Positions 23,577-24,111 of a DNA stretch of 24,111 bases are shown here, piece after piece (positions within the stretch are counted from its first letter, which is position 1; each line of letters starts with the position of its first letter). The notes below the pieces were generated by a model. The model worked only from the letters and a program-made list of their open reading frames with translations, searched no databases and was not told the DNA's origin. The stretch spans positions 1-24,111 of the forward strand of contig DERZ01000053.1 of NCBI GenBank assembly GCA_002361155.1, in the 5' to 3' direction. Origin of the DNA: Porphyromonadaceae bacterium UBA3327. GTDB taxonomy: Bacteria > Bacteroidota > Bacteroidia > Bacteroidales > Muribaculaceae. The position numbers and the translations under genes are program-made.

Positions 23577-24111
23577 TCAGTTCGCTTCCACAGTCTCTAC
23601 ATCGAGAATCTCCTCGGGACTGTCAGTGAGCTGCAGACTGGCGAGCTCGTCTTTGTTGGCCACGATCAGCTTCTGGTACTCACGTAGGCCGGTTCCGGCG
23701 GGAATGAGGTGTCCGCAGATCACGTTCTCTTTCATACCCTCGAGCGTGTCGCTCTTGCCGTTGATGGCAGCTTCGTTGAGCACCTTGGTTGTCTCCTGGA
23801 AGGATGCCGCGGAGATGAAGCTTGACGTCTGGAGCGCGGCGCGAGTGATTCCCTGCAGAATCTGTTCCGAGGTGGCGGGCACAGCGTCGCGTACCGTCAT
23901 TATCTTCTTGTCGTTGCGCTTGAGCACAGAATTCTCATCGCGAAGCTTGCGCTGCGTTATGATCTGACCCTTGAGGTAAGTGGTGCTGTCACCGGCGTCG
24001 ATGATATACTTCTTACCCCAGATATAGTCGTTCTCCTCCATGAACTCGCGCTTGTCGACCACCTGCTGCTCGAGGAAGCGTGTGTCGCCGGGATCGAGGA
24101 TGTTGACCTTG
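23577..24111 (-). CDS. rpoC: RNA polymerase beta' subunit, C-terminal part (cut by window edge)
   Basis: The last 177 residues of the beta' subunit of DNA-directed RNA polymerase; the gene continues beyond the right edge. Diagnostic text includes [20 protein letters not shown], then [60 protein letters not shown] and [15 protein letters not shown]. These cover the bridge and C-terminal region that packs near the active centre and binds omega. The tail [20 protein letters not shown] is short and acidic, in keeping with Bacteroidales RpoC. An internal ATG at 24062 is not a start, because the frame stays open and conserved to the window end. Confidence 0.97.
   Translation of the reverse strand, partial: KVNILDPGDTRFLEQQVVDKREFMEENDYIWGKKYIIDAGDSTTYLKGQIITQRKLRDENSVLKRNDKKIMTVRDAVPATSEQILQGITRAALQTSSFISAASFQETTKVLNEAAINGKSDTLEGMKENVICGHLIPAGTGLREYQKLIVANKDELASLQLTDSPEEILDVETVEAN

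Overview
The window looks like chromosome from a Bacteroidales bacterium. Its moderately high GC content and the character of the genes would fit a Muribaculaceae-type gut commensal, but that family placement is inference. The phylum assignment rests on four things: promoters with the Bacteroidetes TTTG / TAnnTTTG pattern (clearest before gdhA), A/T-rich leaders without strong Shine-Dalgarno sequences, proteins typical of the order (Bacteroidales-type OmpA, GdhA and RpoC termini, dipeptidyl-peptidase III with an HECLGH site), and the overall set of genes. No tRNA, rRNA, CRISPR array, insertion sequence or prophage was seen.

Layout. (1) 1-1775, minus strand: the 5' end of gdhA (cut by the left edge) and an OmpA-family outer-membrane protein, each with its own signals. 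(2) 1776-2319: a divergent intergenic region. (3) 2320-9899, plus strand: a closely packed run of a degenerate LytM-like membrane protein, dxr (isoprenoid synthesis), an RseP-type site-2 protease with an unusual cytoplasmic insertion, an RlmI-like rRNA methyltransferase, a secreted dipeptidyl-peptidase III and a short AlkD-like helical protein. A strong hairpin at 9922-9963 closes it. (4) 10006-13003, plus strand: ppk1 and a short Ppx/GppA phosphatase, a polyphosphate synthesis/degradation pair.

(5) 12954-21766, minus strand: seven genes in transcription order HlyD-type adaptor, ABC ATPase, two different MacB/FtsX-type permeases, TolC-type outer-membrane channel, NtrC-class sigma54 response regulator and NtrY-like histidine kinase. 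Several gene junctions overlap by 4 nt or nearly touch, so this is probably one operon encoding a complete tripartite exporter together with its own sigma54-type control system. Upstream of the adaptor lies a cluster of CGKACA half-sites (21839-21909) and, nearer the start codon, a GG-N10-GT element resembling a sigma54 -24/-12 promoter. This autoregulated exporter locus is the most interesting unit in the window.

(6) 22260-23405, minus: a polytopic acyltransferase (Acyl_transf_3 family). (7) 23577-24111, minus: the 3' end of rpoC with a strong terminator. The window is mostly housekeeping and envelope biology. Points of novelty are the exporter/sigma54 locus, the RseP insertion and the catalytically dead LytM protein.
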